Assembly (NCBI GenBank): GCA_934647195.1
Contig: CAKUFD010000001.1
Coordinates: 186,001 to 250,000 of the forward strand
DNA from: an uncultured Collinsella sp.
GTDB lineage: Bacteria > Actinomycetota > Coriobacteriia > Coriobacteriales > Coriobacteriaceae
Length of the DNA stretch: 64,000 nt
Direction: 5' to 3'
In this document: positions 45,601-55,900 of the stretch, piece by piece
How positions within the stretch are numbered: the first letter of the stretch is position 1
How the letters are laid out: each line of letters starts with the position of its first letter
Position numbers and translations under genes: made by a program
Notes under the pieces: generated by a model
What the model was told of the DNA's origin: nothing
Database searches by the model: none
The model's input: only the letters and a program-made list of their open reading frames with translations

Positions 45601-47984
45601 AGGTCGAGGGTGTCAAGATCTCCTGCAACGTCACTGTGCTCGACGAGGTTGCAGCGCTTCTCAACTACTCCACCACGACCCCGGTTGGCACGGCAGCGGC
45701 ACTTCCCGACGCGCGTCCTGCCGCCATGGCCGACGGCACCGTCCTTAATGCAAGCTTCCCTGTTACGTGGGAGACTCCCGCCGAGGATGCTTATAAGACC
45801 GCCGGCACCGTGACTGTTAACGGCACTGCCAACGTCTTTGGTAAGGACCTGACCGTTACCGCTACGATTCGCGTCCAGAACGAGAAAGTGACCATTGGCG
45901 ACAACGTTGCTAACTGCGGCGCTCTTATGAGTGTCACGCAGAGCGTGCCCGAGGGCGAACAGTCCGATACGCTTTCTGCCATCAACGATGGAGTGACCAC
46001 CCATGCTGCTGGTGGCGGCACCAATAAGAGCTGCTGGTCCAACTACGACTATGCCCAGAATGGCAATAAGACCGCTAGCGTCACGTTTAACTACAATACG
46101 CAGCAGCGTCTGGGCCGTGCCGTCGTGTACTTTGTTAATGACGGCTGGGCAGCGAGCTATCCCGATGCAGGCACCACCAAGATTGAGGTGTCCGAGGATG
46201 GCAAGGCATGGCGCGAGGTCGCTGCAACCGAGACTGCTGGCACCGAGAATACTCGTGTCACGCCTTATACCTATGAATTTGAGCCCACGCTCGCTACGTT
46301 TGTGAGGTTCACCTTCACCAACAAGAACGTGACGCTTCCTAACGCGAAGCCCTGCATTGCTGTGACTGAGATCCAGCTGCTCGAGGCCAAGGGTAGCTTC
46401 GACACCAATATCGAGGCTGCGCTCGATAGCCTGACGGTCAATGGCAAGAAGCTCAGCGCCAGCAACCTCGAGAAGGGTAGCTACTCCACCGCAGCCCTGT
46501 TCGCAACGGTTGACGCTGTCGCCGCAAAGAACACCGCTGTCACGGTGCTTCCCGCCCATGACAACAAGATCAACATCATCCTCGAGTCCGAGGATCATAC
46601 CACGCGCAAGACCTTCGTTATCAATCTTGCTGCAGATGCCAGCTCGAGCACCCTGCCCGTCGATAGCGACGAGCGCGACGTGCCCCTCGAGGACATCGAG
46701 AACAAGGCTGCTGGCAGCGAGCTGAACCCCGCCGAGGGCAATGAGGGTCCCGTCTCCTTTGCATTCGACAAGAACGCCGCGACTTACTTCCATACCGACT
46801 GGAAGAACAGCACGCCCACCCGCGACCAACTGTGGGTTTCCATGGAGCTCAATGAGGCCACGAGCGTCGAGGCCCTGCGCTACCTGCCGCGTAACTCCGG
46901 TGGCGACGGTGGCTACAACGGCATCGTTACCGACTACGAGATCCAATATCGCGAGAACGAGTCCGACGAGTGGCAGACCATCTCCACCGGTCACTGGAAG
47001 GGCTACAAGGACGACGGCTTTGAGATGGGCTGGCGCGTTGCCGAGTTCGATCATCCCGTCACGGCCAAGTACTTCCGCTTTAAGGCTAACGGCACCCAGG
47101 CTGCCAGCGGTGACAACCAGCACATGAGTGCTGCCGAGATCCGCCTGCGCAAGACGAACCCGGCTACCGAGATCAAGGACGAGCAGGTTACTGCCGCCGA
47201 TACGCTTGAGGTTGCCGATATCAACGACGAGGACGACATCAAGGCTCAGATTGCCAAGACCGTCGAGGTTACGGTTGACGGCGAGAAGCTCACCTATGGC
47301 CTCGATTACAAGCTTGGCTTTGAGATGGGCGATGTGAGCACGCGTGCTCGCGGCCGTCAGGTCACTGTTACCGTAACCGGCATCGAGGAGTACACGGGCT
47401 CCGTCGAGAAGAACGTTGACGTTACCGAGACCGAGCCGACGCTCGATGGCATCGCGGTGAATGCAGATGCCGCCAAGGTTACATACACCGAGGGCGACAA
47501 GCTCGACCCGACCGGTCTGGTTCTCACGCTGACTTACAGCAACGGCACCACGGACCAGGTTGAGTACAACGACGCGACCAAGGGCGACTTCACGTTCAAC
47601 CCGTCCCTGGATACGGAGCTGACGGAGAACGGCAACCTTGAGGTGACCGTCACCTATGGCGGTAAGTCCAACAGCTACGTCGTTACCGTAAGCAAGAAGG
47701 CTACGCCCGATCCGGATAAGCCTAACCCGGACAAGCCCAACCCCGATCAGCCTAACCCGGATCAGCCCGGTGGCGGCAACCAGGGTGGTAGCGGAAACCA
47801 GGGCGGCAACCAGGGCAACACCGGCAACAAACCCGGTACCTCTGGAAAGCCCGGCAAGGGTAATAGCAACGGTGGCATCCCCAAGACGGGCGACACCTCG
47901 CTGCTCGCAGTTGCAGCCGCCGGATGTGCCGGCGCGGCCGCTATCGCTTGGGGCGTCTTCCGCGCCAAGCGTCGTCAGAACTAG
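42663..47984 (+). CDS. Cell-wall-anchored GH2 beta-galactosidase with carbohydrate-binding modules
   Basis: A 1773-aa secreted enzyme predicted to release terminal beta-galactose. Signal peptide ~1-36 (from MVKNGRMVRWARGAVCAAAF). GH2 sugar-binding, Ig-like and barrel domains (~60-760) include LPHDYSID, the acid/base E484 in MWSVGNEM and the nucleophile E566 in FYGSETVSS. Then come DUF4982/Ig-like units, two Big_4-like domains, a discoidin/CBM32-like module, a cadherin-like sandwich, a second CBM32 (around TYFHTDWKNSTP), and a Big_3-like domain. A PNPDKP/PDQP linker leads to the sorting signal IPKTGD (1739-1744), a helix and RAKRRQN. The ATG follows AGAAAGGGG; the frame runs back to 42429 without signal-peptide logic. 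First of four linked glycosidases. Confidence 0.92.
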   Translation: MVKNGRMVRWARGAVCAAAFAAAAFSFPVAHAWAAGADTVPELRSQTQTQMSSAPEVSYVSNVSDPTQRTVSFNDNWKFNLGDASGAQAASFDDSSWEYVTLPHDYSIDQDYASNLEAESAYKPGGIGWYRKSFFVDKALAGKQVRIDFDGVYMDATVWVNGTELGNHPYGYTPFSFDLTPYLKTGEENTIAVKVNHQVPSSRWYSGSGIGRNVDLVVTNKVSVAKDGVHVTSPSLESQAGGNVTTKLSSTVVNNGDKDASVTLVQTIFPKGGNAEQAIGTVTTDAQAVAAGESKTIESQINAANPSLWSTETPNLYTVRTEVKVDGEVVDTYDTVYGYRWFNYDVNNGFTLNGQNVKLKGVCMHHDQGALGSVDDRAAIERQVRILKEMGCNSIRTSHNTPSRVLVEVCEEQGILLDEEIFDGWTDAKNGNSYDYARFFNTKVGDSKIIGAKSDQVWAEFDLKATIARDYNSPSVIMWSVGNEMITGGTKPFDETAQLNLIKWTKEADPSRPVTLGDNQLKNDYWWYKPGNLANAGGLIGINYADGSRYDQLHRNNPTWKFYGSETVSSVNSRGVYNTLGSQEDAGGHQLTSYDTSYVGWGHSASQAWYDTITRDFVAGEYVWTGFDYLGEPTPWNGVSAGIQGGDWSIAPKNSYFGIIDTAGLPKDTYYLYQSQWNDNLHTLHILPAWKNDMVKKDSSGNVKVVVYTDAAGVELFFTPKGSTTPQSLGKKTFTKKTTAAGYTYQIYEGEGKSGTTAENLWLSWNVPYADGTITAKAYDENGNVVSTENWDGRQSVTTTGAATKLEASVDRTELSGDGDLAYVTVSVKDQDGNIVPDAKNNVKFEVSGAGELAGIDNGSSPDHQSYRDNNRNAWAGQLVGIVRSNGKGGDITVTMTADGLASTTVTIPSTATSDPAAPKSITSVTYSRFYYVKTGSELTLPKQVDVNYSDGTTEKKDVAWESVNKDSLAKAGNFTVSGEVEGVKISCNVTVLDEVAALLNYSTTTPVGTAAALPDARPAAMADGTVLNASFPVTWETPAEDAYKTAGTVTVNGTANVFGKDLTVTATIRVQNEKVTIGDNVANCGALMSVTQSVPEGEQSDTLSAINDGVTTHAAGGGTNKSCWSNYDYAQNGNKTASVTFNYNTQQRLGRAVVYFVNDGWAASYPDAGTTKIEVSEDGKAWREVAATETAGTENTRVTPYTYEFEPTLATFVRFTFTNKNVTLPNAKPCIAVTEIQLLEAKGSFDTNIEAALDSLTVNGKKLSASNLEKGSYSTAALFATVDAVAAKNTAVTVLPAHDNKINIILESEDHTTRKTFVINLAADASSSTLPVDSDERDVPLEDIENKAAGSELNPAEGNEGPVSFAFDKNAATYFHTDWKNSTPTRDQLWVSMELNEATSVEALRYLPRNSGGDGGYNGIVTDYEIQYRENESDEWQTISTGHWKGYKDDGFEMGWRVAEFDHPVTAKYFRFKANGTQAASGDNQHMSAAEIRLRKTNPATEIKDEQVTAADTLEVADINDEDDIKAQIAKTVEVTVDGEKLTYGLDYKLGFEMGDVSTRARGRQVTVTVTGIEEYTGSVEKNVDVTETEPTLDGIAVNADAAKVTYTEGDKLDPTGLVLTLTYSNGTTDQVEYNDATKGDFTFNPSLDTELTENGNLEVTVTYGGKSNSYVVTVSKKATPDPDKPNPDKPNPDQPNPDQPGGGNQGGSGNQGGNQGNTGNKPGTSGKPGKGNSNGGIPKTGDTSLLAVAAAGCAGAAAIAWGVFRAKRRQN

Positions 47985-47995
47985 CGCTCCTTAAC

Positions 47996-48029
47996 GGACG
48001 CGCCCCTGCAAAGAGGGGCGCGTCCTCTT
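47996..48029 (+). terminator. Hairpin after the GH2 gene
   Basis: Perfect 12-bp stem GGACGCGCCCCT (47996-48007) / AGGGGCGCGTCC (48014-48025), loop GCAAAG, then TCTTG; the short T tail suggests partial readthrough into the GH20 gene. Confidence 0.75.
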
Positions 48030-48084
48030 GCGCCAAATAACGTTATTGATTGAGTAAGACATAAGACAGGAAGGGGACGTGAGC

Positions 48085-51000
48085 ATGACGGTACAAAAGA
48101 TCAAAATGCCGCGCCGCGTAGTCGCCATGATCGCATGTATGTTTGCGATCGTGTGTGCGTCTTCGCTGCTTTGCGCGCATCCTGCCGTGGCAGCTGAGGC
48201 CAATCTCGCCCTCAATAAAACCGCCGTGGCCGATAGCGAAGAGGCTCCGTCGGTTGCTGCTGGCAATGCGGTTGACGGCAACGACAAGACGCGCTGGGGC
48301 AGCGCAGAAGATACTGCCGGTGGTGCCCATTGGATCTATGTCGACCTTGGGTCTTCTAAGACCGTAAAGAAGGCGACGATCAAGTGGGAGTCGTATAAGG
48401 CTACCGGCTACAAGATTCAGTACGCAACCGGTAATACGGCGCCCGCGGCCAACAGCAGCGATTGGAAGGACATCCATACGTCCAACGATCGCCCCGCGTC
48501 CCTTACCGACGAGATTATGTTTGGCACTCCCGTGACTGGACGCTTCTTCCGTCTGTACATCACCGGCTTTACGAGTGTCGACCCCAAGGGCGCTGCTGTA
48601 GAGTGGCCCACCATCGCTGTGAACGAGTTTGAACTCTACGGCGACGAGACCACGGAGCCCTCTAGCCAGGACCCGCAGCAGAATGTTGCGCGTGGCAAGA
48701 GCGCCGTTGCCGATAGCGAAGAGGCAAGCACCCTCGGTGCTGCTAAGGCAGTCGACGGCAATACGTCGTCTTCGAGCTCCCGTTGGGCAAGTGCGGTTGA
48801 CGCCACCGCCTCTCAAGATGGCGGTCCTCATTGGATTTATGTCGACCTGGGCGAGCAGCGCGACGTCAAGTGCGTTCGTGTGTTCTGGGAGCTGCGCAAG
48901 GCCAAGGGTTACAAGATCCAGATTGCCAACGGCGACAGCGCTCCTGCTGCCGATAGCTCCGATTGGCAGACGGTCTACACCAATGATGGGCATCCTGCAA
49001 GCAAGACCGACCTGATCACCCTTGATCAGGTGCATAAGGCGCGTTTTGTCCGTCTGTATATCGATCACAACACCTATGCCGACCCCGACGGTGGCGTCGC
49101 ATGGGGCAACGTTTCCATTTTTGAGCTCGAGGTCTACGGCGGCACGCCCAAGATGGACATGAACGGCCTGGCCGATGCCATCAAGGTCGAGACCCCCAAC
49201 AAGGGCGACACGCAGCTTAAGGTCACCCTGCCCACCTCCGACGAGTATGACGTTACCTATAACGGCACCGACTACGAGCAGGTTGTTGGTGCTCAGGCCG
49301 ATGACGGCACGATTCCCCTCTACCAGCCGATCGTTGATACGCAGGTCAAGGTTTCCTTCAAGGTGACCAAGAAGAGCGACAAGAACACCTATACGTTCAA
49401 AGAGATCCCCGTTACCGTTCCTGGCAAGTTCCAGGTCGAGGCGGGCGACAACGCTGCTCCCGAGGTTTTGCCTCAGCTGCGCGAGTGGAAGGGCCGCTCC
49501 GGCTCCTTTGCCCCCACCGCACAGACGCGTGTCGTCTATGACAACGATGATTTCAAGACGGCTGCCGACGAGCTTGCCGCCGACTACAAGGACCTGTTTG
49601 GCTCTGAGCTTGCTGTCGTTAAGGGCAGCTCTGCCAACGCGGGCGACATCTTCCTGTCCAAGACCACCGATACGTCCCTCGGTCTTCAGGACGAGGGTTA
49701 CCTCATGGAGATCACCGACTCCGTGAGCGTCAAGGCCGAGACCAAGACCGGTGCCTACTGGTCTACCCGCACCATCCTGCAGGCCCTCAAGACCGGCAAC
49801 GGTTCCATCCCGCAGGGCATCACCCGCGATTACCCACTCTATAAGGTGCGCGGCCTGATTCTCGATGTGGGCCGCAAGACCTTCTCGCTCGAGTGGCTGC
49901 AGCAGATGAGCAAGCAGCTCTCCTGGTTCAAGCTCAATGACTTCCAGGTGCACCTGTCCGACAACTATATTTGGGTCGAGGAGTACTCGGACGATACCGT
50001 CAACACCGCCTACAACGGCTTCCGTCTGGAGTCCGACATCAAGAAGGGCGGCAACGACGGCAAGAACAAGGCCGATCTGACGAGCACCGACGTGTGGTAC
50101 TCCAAGGCCGATTTCCGCGAGTTCATTCAGCACTCTCGCGACCTCGGCGTCAACATCGTCCCCGAGTTCGATATGCCGGCGCACTCCCTGGCGCTCACCA
50201 ACGTTCGCCCCGACCTGCGTACGCCCAGGTCTAAGACGCATCGCGGCAACGACCATCTTAACCTGGCCGGCAAGTACGATGAGTCTCTGGCCTTTGCACT
50301 CTCCATCTGGGATGAGTATCTCACCGGTTCCGACCCTGTCTTTGACAGCCAGACCATGGTGCATATCGGCGCCGACGAGTACGAGGCCGACGGCACTGCG
50401 TATCGCAAGTTCGTCAACGATCTTTTTGACCACGTCGAGGCATCGGGCCGCACCGCGCGTGTGTGGGGCAGCCTTACCCAGATCAAGGGCGACGGCTCTG
50501 TCCAGGTTTCTGGCAAGGGCGCCGCAGGCGAGCATCGTCAGATGAACCTCTGGAGCACTGGTTGGGCCAAGATGGACGAGATGTACAATCTCGGCTTTGA
50601 CTTGATCAACTGCGTCGATAGCAAGTACTACATCGTTCCTAACGCCGGCTACTACTTCGATTATCTCAACGACAATACCGTGTACAACTCTGCCGTTAAT
50701 TCCTATGGCGGCGTTACGATTCCTGCCGGCGACGAGCAGATGGTCGGTGGCGCCTTTGCTGTCTGGAACGACATGTGCGGCAAGCGCGAGAACGGCATCT
50801 CTGAGTACGATGTTTACGACCGCATCACCAACTCCGCTGGCCTGTACGCTGCTGCCACCTGGGGCAAGGGTTCTGCCGACGTCTCCACCGCTAAGGCTAC
50901 GGCCAAGAAGCTTGGCGACGCTCCCAACACCAACTTTGGCTACGAGACCACGGCCAACGCCGAGGGCACCGTCATGCAGCTTGGTATGGACGACGCCAGC

Positions 51001-52914
51001 GACGCTTCGGGTAACGGCAACAACCTGAACCTGGCGTCTGCCAAGAAGGGCGGCGGCGCCAAGAACGCCGAGATCGTCGACGTCGACTTTAAGAAGGCGC
51101 TCGAGCTCAAGGGCGGCGAGAGCTACGTTAGCCTCGACTCCGACCTCGAGACCGCAGGCCTTGGCAACGACCTGCGCGTGAAGGTCAAGCGCACCGATGC
51201 TACGAGCGATAAGGACCAGATCCTGTTCGAGAGCCCCTACGGCTCCATCAAGGCCGTGCAGGCAACAACCGGTAAGGTTGGCATCACCCGCGAGAATCAC
51301 GATTACTCGTTTAATTACACGCTTCCCCTGAACGAGTGGGTCGAGCTTGAGTTCAAGAACGAGGGCATGGGCAAGGTTTCGCTCTATGTGAACGGCGAGC
51401 TCAAGGAGACCCTCGGCAAGGACGGTAGCACTCAGCTCAAGGCCACGTGCATGCTTTCCGTCCAGCGCATCGGCAGCAAGACCTCTGCCTTCACGGGCTA
51501 CGTTGACGATGTTCGTCTGACCCGTAGCGCTACGTTTGCGACCACCATGGATCTCGACAAGGCCGAGCTCAAGGCTCGCTCCGTGCTCGCTGCCGGCGCC
51601 GATGATACCGAGCTCGAGCAGCTTGTCGATCACGCGCGCGACCTTATCAACCAGGTCAACCCCGATGCCAACGAGATCGCCGCTCTCGCACAGCAGATCA
51701 ACGACCGCGTTGCCAACGTTAAGTACAAGCCTGCCGATTACAGCAAGCTCGACGCTCTGCTTGCGGCTATTCCTTCCGACCTGTCGGTCTATACCGACGA
51801 GTCCGTTGCTACGCTCACGTCTGCGCGCGATAGCATCCAGCGTGATCTTCCCGTGAGCATGCAGGATACGGTCGACGCCTACGCGAAGGCGCTCACCGAG
51901 GCAATCGAAGGCCTTGAGCTTAAGTCTGCCGACAACAACTTTGCGGTAGGCGTCATCGCTACGGCTTGCTCCGAGGAGACGACCGGCGAGACCGCTCCCA
52001 ACGGTCCTGCCGCGGCTGCCATCGACGGTGACGAGTCCACCTTCTGGCACACGCAGTGGAAGGCACCGGCCGATAACGACATGCCGCATTGGTTCAACAT
52101 CAAGCTCGCTGCTCCTGCCAAGGTGAGCGGCATGGTGTACGTGCCTCGTACCGGTGCTGCCAATGGTCGTCTGACCAAATACCATGTTGAGGTGAGCACC
52201 GATGACGGCAACACCTATACAAAGGTTGCCGAGGGTACGCTCGAGTCCAGCGCGGGCGCCAAGAATATCTCCTTCGACGAGCCCGTTGCCAATGCCACCA
52301 ACGTCAAGCTCTACTTTGACGAGACCGATGGCGAAGGCGCTGCAAACCAGAACAAGTTTGCAAGCGCCGGCGAGATTCGTGTTCGCATCATCGACGAGAC
52401 AGTTGACCTTGATGGTCTGCAGGCCCTGATCGAGCAGGCAGAGGGTCTCGACAAGAATTCGTATACGACGGCCACCTGGAAGAAGCTCGAGGGCGCGCTC
52501 AGCGACGCCAAGGATGTCGTTGCAGGCGATAACCCCACGTTCGAGGCTGTGGATGGCGCCAAGGCCAAGCTGCGCTCCGCAATGCTGGGCCTGCGTCCCG
52601 GCACTCCGGATCCCGTTACTCCGGACCCCGACAAGCCCGACCCGGACAAGCCCGACCCGGATAAGCCGAATCCGGACAAGCCGAATCCGGACAAGCCCGG
52701 CTCCTCCGATACCGATACCGGTAACAACGGCGGATCTGGTTCGAACAAGGGCGATTCCACGACGGGCAACAAGGGCGATGAGGGCGACAAGAAGCCCGGC
52801 ACCCTGGTCAAGACCGGTGACGACCAGGCGATGTATATCGCAGCCGTTGGTGTCGTTGGCCTGCTGGTCGTCGGAGCCGGTACCGTGCTGTACGTCAAGA
52901 ACCGTCGTCAGTAG
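48085..52914 (+). CDS. Cell-wall-anchored GH20 hexosaminidase, lacto-N-biosidase type
   Basis: A 1609-aa secreted enzyme. After a signal peptide (~1-37) come two N-terminal CBM32-like domains (~40-185 and ~198-350), an Ig-like strand region, GH20b and the GH20 barrel (~590-960). The catalytic Asp-Glu pair is D764-E765 in HIGADEYE. The GADEYE form and domain style resemble bifidobacterial lacto-N-biosidase LnbB, which liberates lacto-N-biose from type-1 milk glycans; ordinary N-acetylhexosaminidase activity is the alternative. Then: a LamG-like domain (~962-1147), FIVAR helices, a third CBM32 (~1284-1437), FIVAR, a PDKP linker and the sorting signal LVKTGD (1574-1579). ATG 48085 is 8 nt from AAGGGG; the GTG at 48079 is too close. 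Confidence 0.88.
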   Translation: MTVQKIKMPRRVVAMIACMFAIVCASSLLCAHPAVAAEANLALNKTAVADSEEAPSVAAGNAVDGNDKTRWGSAEDTAGGAHWIYVDLGSSKTVKKATIKWESYKATGYKIQYATGNTAPAANSSDWKDIHTSNDRPASLTDEIMFGTPVTGRFFRLYITGFTSVDPKGAAVEWPTIAVNEFELYGDETTEPSSQDPQQNVARGKSAVADSEEASTLGAAKAVDGNTSSSSSRWASAVDATASQDGGPHWIYVDLGEQRDVKCVRVFWELRKAKGYKIQIANGDSAPAADSSDWQTVYTNDGHPASKTDLITLDQVHKARFVRLYIDHNTYADPDGGVAWGNVSIFELEVYGGTPKMDMNGLADAIKVETPNKGDTQLKVTLPTSDEYDVTYNGTDYEQVVGAQADDGTIPLYQPIVDTQVKVSFKVTKKSDKNTYTFKEIPVTVPGKFQVEAGDNAAPEVLPQLREWKGRSGSFAPTAQTRVVYDNDDFKTAADELAADYKDLFGSELAVVKGSSANAGDIFLSKTTDTSLGLQDEGYLMEITDSVSVKAETKTGAYWSTRTILQALKTGNGSIPQGITRDYPLYKVRGLILDVGRKTFSLEWLQQMSKQLSWFKLNDFQVHLSDNYIWVEEYSDDTVNTAYNGFRLESDIKKGGNDGKNKADLTSTDVWYSKADFREFIQHSRDLGVNIVPEFDMPAHSLALTNVRPDLRTPRSKTHRGNDHLNLAGKYDESLAFALSIWDEYLTGSDPVFDSQTMVHIGADEYEADGTAYRKFVNDLFDHVEASGRTARVWGSLTQIKGDGSVQVSGKGAAGEHRQMNLWSTGWAKMDEMYNLGFDLINCVDSKYYIVPNAGYYFDYLNDNTVYNSAVNSYGGVTIPAGDEQMVGGAFAVWNDMCGKRENGISEYDVYDRITNSAGLYAAATWGKGSADVSTAKATAKKLGDAPNTNFGYETTANAEGTVMQLGMDDASDASGNGNNLNLASAKKGGGAKNAEIVDVDFKKALELKGGESYVSLDSDLETAGLGNDLRVKVKRTDATSDKDQILFESPYGSIKAVQATTGKVGITRENHDYSFNYTLPLNEWVELEFKNEGMGKVSLYVNGELKETLGKDGSTQLKATCMLSVQRIGSKTSAFTGYVDDVRLTRSATFATTMDLDKAELKARSVLAAGADDTELEQLVDHARDLINQVNPDANEIAALAQQINDRVANVKYKPADYSKLDALLAAIPSDLSVYTDESVATLTSARDSIQRDLPVSMQDTVDAYAKALTEAIEGLELKSADNNFAVGVIATACSEETTGETAPNGPAAAAIDGDESTFWHTQWKAPADNDMPHWFNIKLAAPAKVSGMVYVPRTGAANGRLTKYHVEVSTDDGNTYTKVAEGTLESSAGAKNISFDEPVANATNVKLYFDETDGEGAANQNKFASAGEIRVRIIDETVDLDGLQALIEQAEGLDKNSYTTATWKKLEGALSDAKDVVAGDNPTFEAVDGAKAKLRSAMLGLRPGTPDPVTPDPDKPDPDKPDPDKPNPDKPNPDKPGSSDTDTGNNGGSGSNKGDSTTGNKGDEGDKKPGTLVKTGDDQAMYIAAVGVVGLLVVGAGTVLYVKNRRQ

Positions 52915-52957
52915 CACGAAGCCGATCGAAGACCTGCCTCAAGAAAGGGTTTAAGAG

Positions 52958-55900
52958 ATGAAGAAACGGATGATAGCCAAGCTGCTTGCTGTTGCAGCGG
53001 TCATGCTTGCCTGCCTGGGCGGCTTGGCTCCGTTTTCGGCATACGCCGATGACGCCGCAGCCGAATATAAGCTGTATCCCACGCCGCACAGCATGGTGTA
53101 TGGCGACGGCGCACAGACGCTGCGCAACAAAGCAAGCGTGCTTACCGAGTCCGGTATCGACGCCGATACCATCAGCCGCTTGGATGAAGCCTTGGCGCTG
53201 AAGGGCATCACGGCAAAGAATGTCGATGCCGTTCCCTCTAAGAGCACGGTCACGACGGTTCTCGTGGGCGTCAAGGGTTCTGGCGGCGCGGTTGACACCT
53301 ATGTCGACCAGCTGGTACAAGACGGCAAGCTGTCCTATACGGATGGCCTGTTCGACCACAACGATTCCTATGTTCTGGCTTCGCTGCCTTCTGACGGCAC
53401 CGAGCCCGACCGCGTTATCGTTTTGGGCAAGACCACAGACGCCGCCTACTACGGCCTGACCACGCTCTATCAGATCTTGCAGCAGACTCCCGATGCCAAG
53501 CTGCGCACCTTCACTATGTCCGACTACGCGGACGTGGTGACGCGTGGCTTTATCGAGGGCTACTATGGCAATCCTTGGAGCACCGAGGATCGCGTGAACC
53601 TGATGGAGTGGGGTGGCTACTACAAGCTCAACGCATATGTCTATGCCCCCAAGGACGATCCCAAGCACAATGCCAAGTGGCGTGAGCTCTACACTGAGGA
53701 AGAGCTGACGGAGAAGATCGAGCCGCTTGCAAAGGCCGGCAACACCTCCAAGTGCCGCTTCGTGTTCGCACTGCACCCGTTTATGTACAACCCCATCACG
53801 AGCTCCAACTACGATTCGTCCGTAGCTATCCTCAAAGAGAAGTTCACCCAGGTCATGGATCATGGCGTTCGTCAGATTTCCATCCTTGCCGATGATGCCG
53901 GCGACCAGGGCAGCGCTCTGTACACCAGGCTCTGCAACGACATGACCGACTGGCTGCACGAGAAGCAGACCGAGAAGAACGCCGACGGCACGCTTAAGTA
54001 CCCCGGCCTCAAGGACACCCTCATCTTCTGCCCCGTGAACTACATGGGCTGGGGCGAGTCCTGGTACTCCAACCTGCCCAAGACCGTTCAGGTCATCAAC
54101 ACCGGCGGCCGCGTGTGGGGCAAGGTCGACAACAACTTCACGTCGTCCTTCACCAATAATTCCGGCGTTGCTCCCTTTATGTGGATTAACTGGCCGTGCA
54201 CCGACAACAGCAAGAGCACGCTTTCCATGGGCGGCTACGAGAATGCTCTGGGCACCGATGTCCAGCCCGGTAAGGTCCAGGGCGTCGTGCTCAACCCGAT
54301 GCAGCAGTCCGAGCCTTCCAAGGCCGGTATCTTCATGAACGCCGACTTCTCTTGGAACCTGTGGACGAGCCAGGAGCATGCCGATCAGACCTGGGAGGAT
54401 TCGTTCTCCTATATCGATCACAACTCTCCCATCGCCACGAAGGGCTCCGACGCCCTGCGCGAGCTGAGCCGTCATATGAAGCGCTATACCGGCGGCGGCG
54501 TGGTCTTTGAGAGCCGCGAGTCTGCCAACATCAAGAGCGAGCTCCAGGCCTTCCAGGGCAAGATCACCTCTGGTTCGGTCACGGCGCAGGATTGCGACGA
54601 CATGATTGCGCTCTTTACCAACCTGCAGAAGGCTGCGAAGACCTATCGCTCCAATGCGGGCAACAAGGATATGCTCGACCAGATCGTGTACTGGGTTGAT
54701 ACGTGGGACGATGTGACGCGTGGCGCTATCGCTGAGCTCCAGGCACTCAAGGCCGATCTTGCAGGCGATAGCTCCCAGATGCTTTCCAAGTATTCCGAGG
54801 GCTCCGACGCACTTGCCGCTTCGCGCAAGCATGGCTTCCACTACGTGGATCACACCGAGTACGCGACGGTGGGCAATGCCTACATCATGCCGATGATCAA
54901 CGCACTTGATGGCTACCTTGCCCAGCGCGCCACGATTGCTGCCAACCCCAACGCCGATACCACGCAGTTTGTGACCAGCCGTACCGATACCCCCGAGGGC
55001 AAGACCGAGAACGTCTTTGACGGCAAGGCCACCACGGGCGTTGTCTATAAGAACCCCAACAAGCTTACCGCCGGCACCTACTTTGGCATGATCAAGAGCA
55101 AGCCGTTCGACCTTACCAACGTGACCTTTATCCAGGGTAACGGTGCCGACTACATGCAGCACGCCAAGCTCCAGACCTATGACGGTAAGAATTGGAACGA
55201 TGTCGAGGGTCAGAGCGACCTGACCGGCACGACCGTCACCGTCACCGGCTTGGACATCAAGGGTGTTTATGGCGTTCGTCTGATTGCCACGCAGGACAAC
55301 AGCAGCGACGCTTGGCCGACCATCTACGAGATCCATGTCAACAAGGAAGAGCAGACTCCCGAGGGCCAGCCCGTTGCGGGCACCGTGACCATCGATGGCC
55401 AGGTCCTGGCCGGTCAGTCGCTCTCCAATGTCAACGACGGCAATGCCTCAACCTATGCGCACCTTCAGTACAAGAAGGTCAACGCCGGAGATCCCGAGTA
55501 CGACATTCGCGATACCACGCAGCCCGGTGCTACCGTGACCCTTACGTTTACCAAGACATCTGAGGTCGACACCTTCACGTTTGTGCAGGCAGCGCGTAAC
55601 GGCAACGAGCCCACCTCTGGCGATGGCATCAATGCCGGTGTGCTCGAGTACCAAAACGAGGCCGGTACGTGGATCAAGGCCGGCGATATCGACGGCACCG
55701 CTACGCAGACCATTACGCTGCCCAGCGCCGTTAAGGCCAAGGCCGTTCGCGTCAAGAACAGCACCGCCACCACGTCTTGGTGGAAGGTCTTTGAGCTTTC
55801 CGCTACTAAGGGCGCGGCCTCCGAGGCCGAGCCCACCGCTACGGTGACCTCTGAGGGTGTCGAAGTGTATCGGGATTACGCTCTCTCCCGCGTGGTCGAT

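Noticed and set aside
42795..47123. 1442-codon antisense frame over the GH2 gene
   Set aside because: Same codon-bias shadow; its low-complexity Val/Gly/Leu/Ala composition matches no protein family.
48043..52917. 1624-codon open frame antisense to the GH20 gene
   Set aside because: It mirrors the sense gene end to end, has no ribosome-binding site or recognisable domain, and follows from the strong codon bias (few stop codons can form on the opposite strand).
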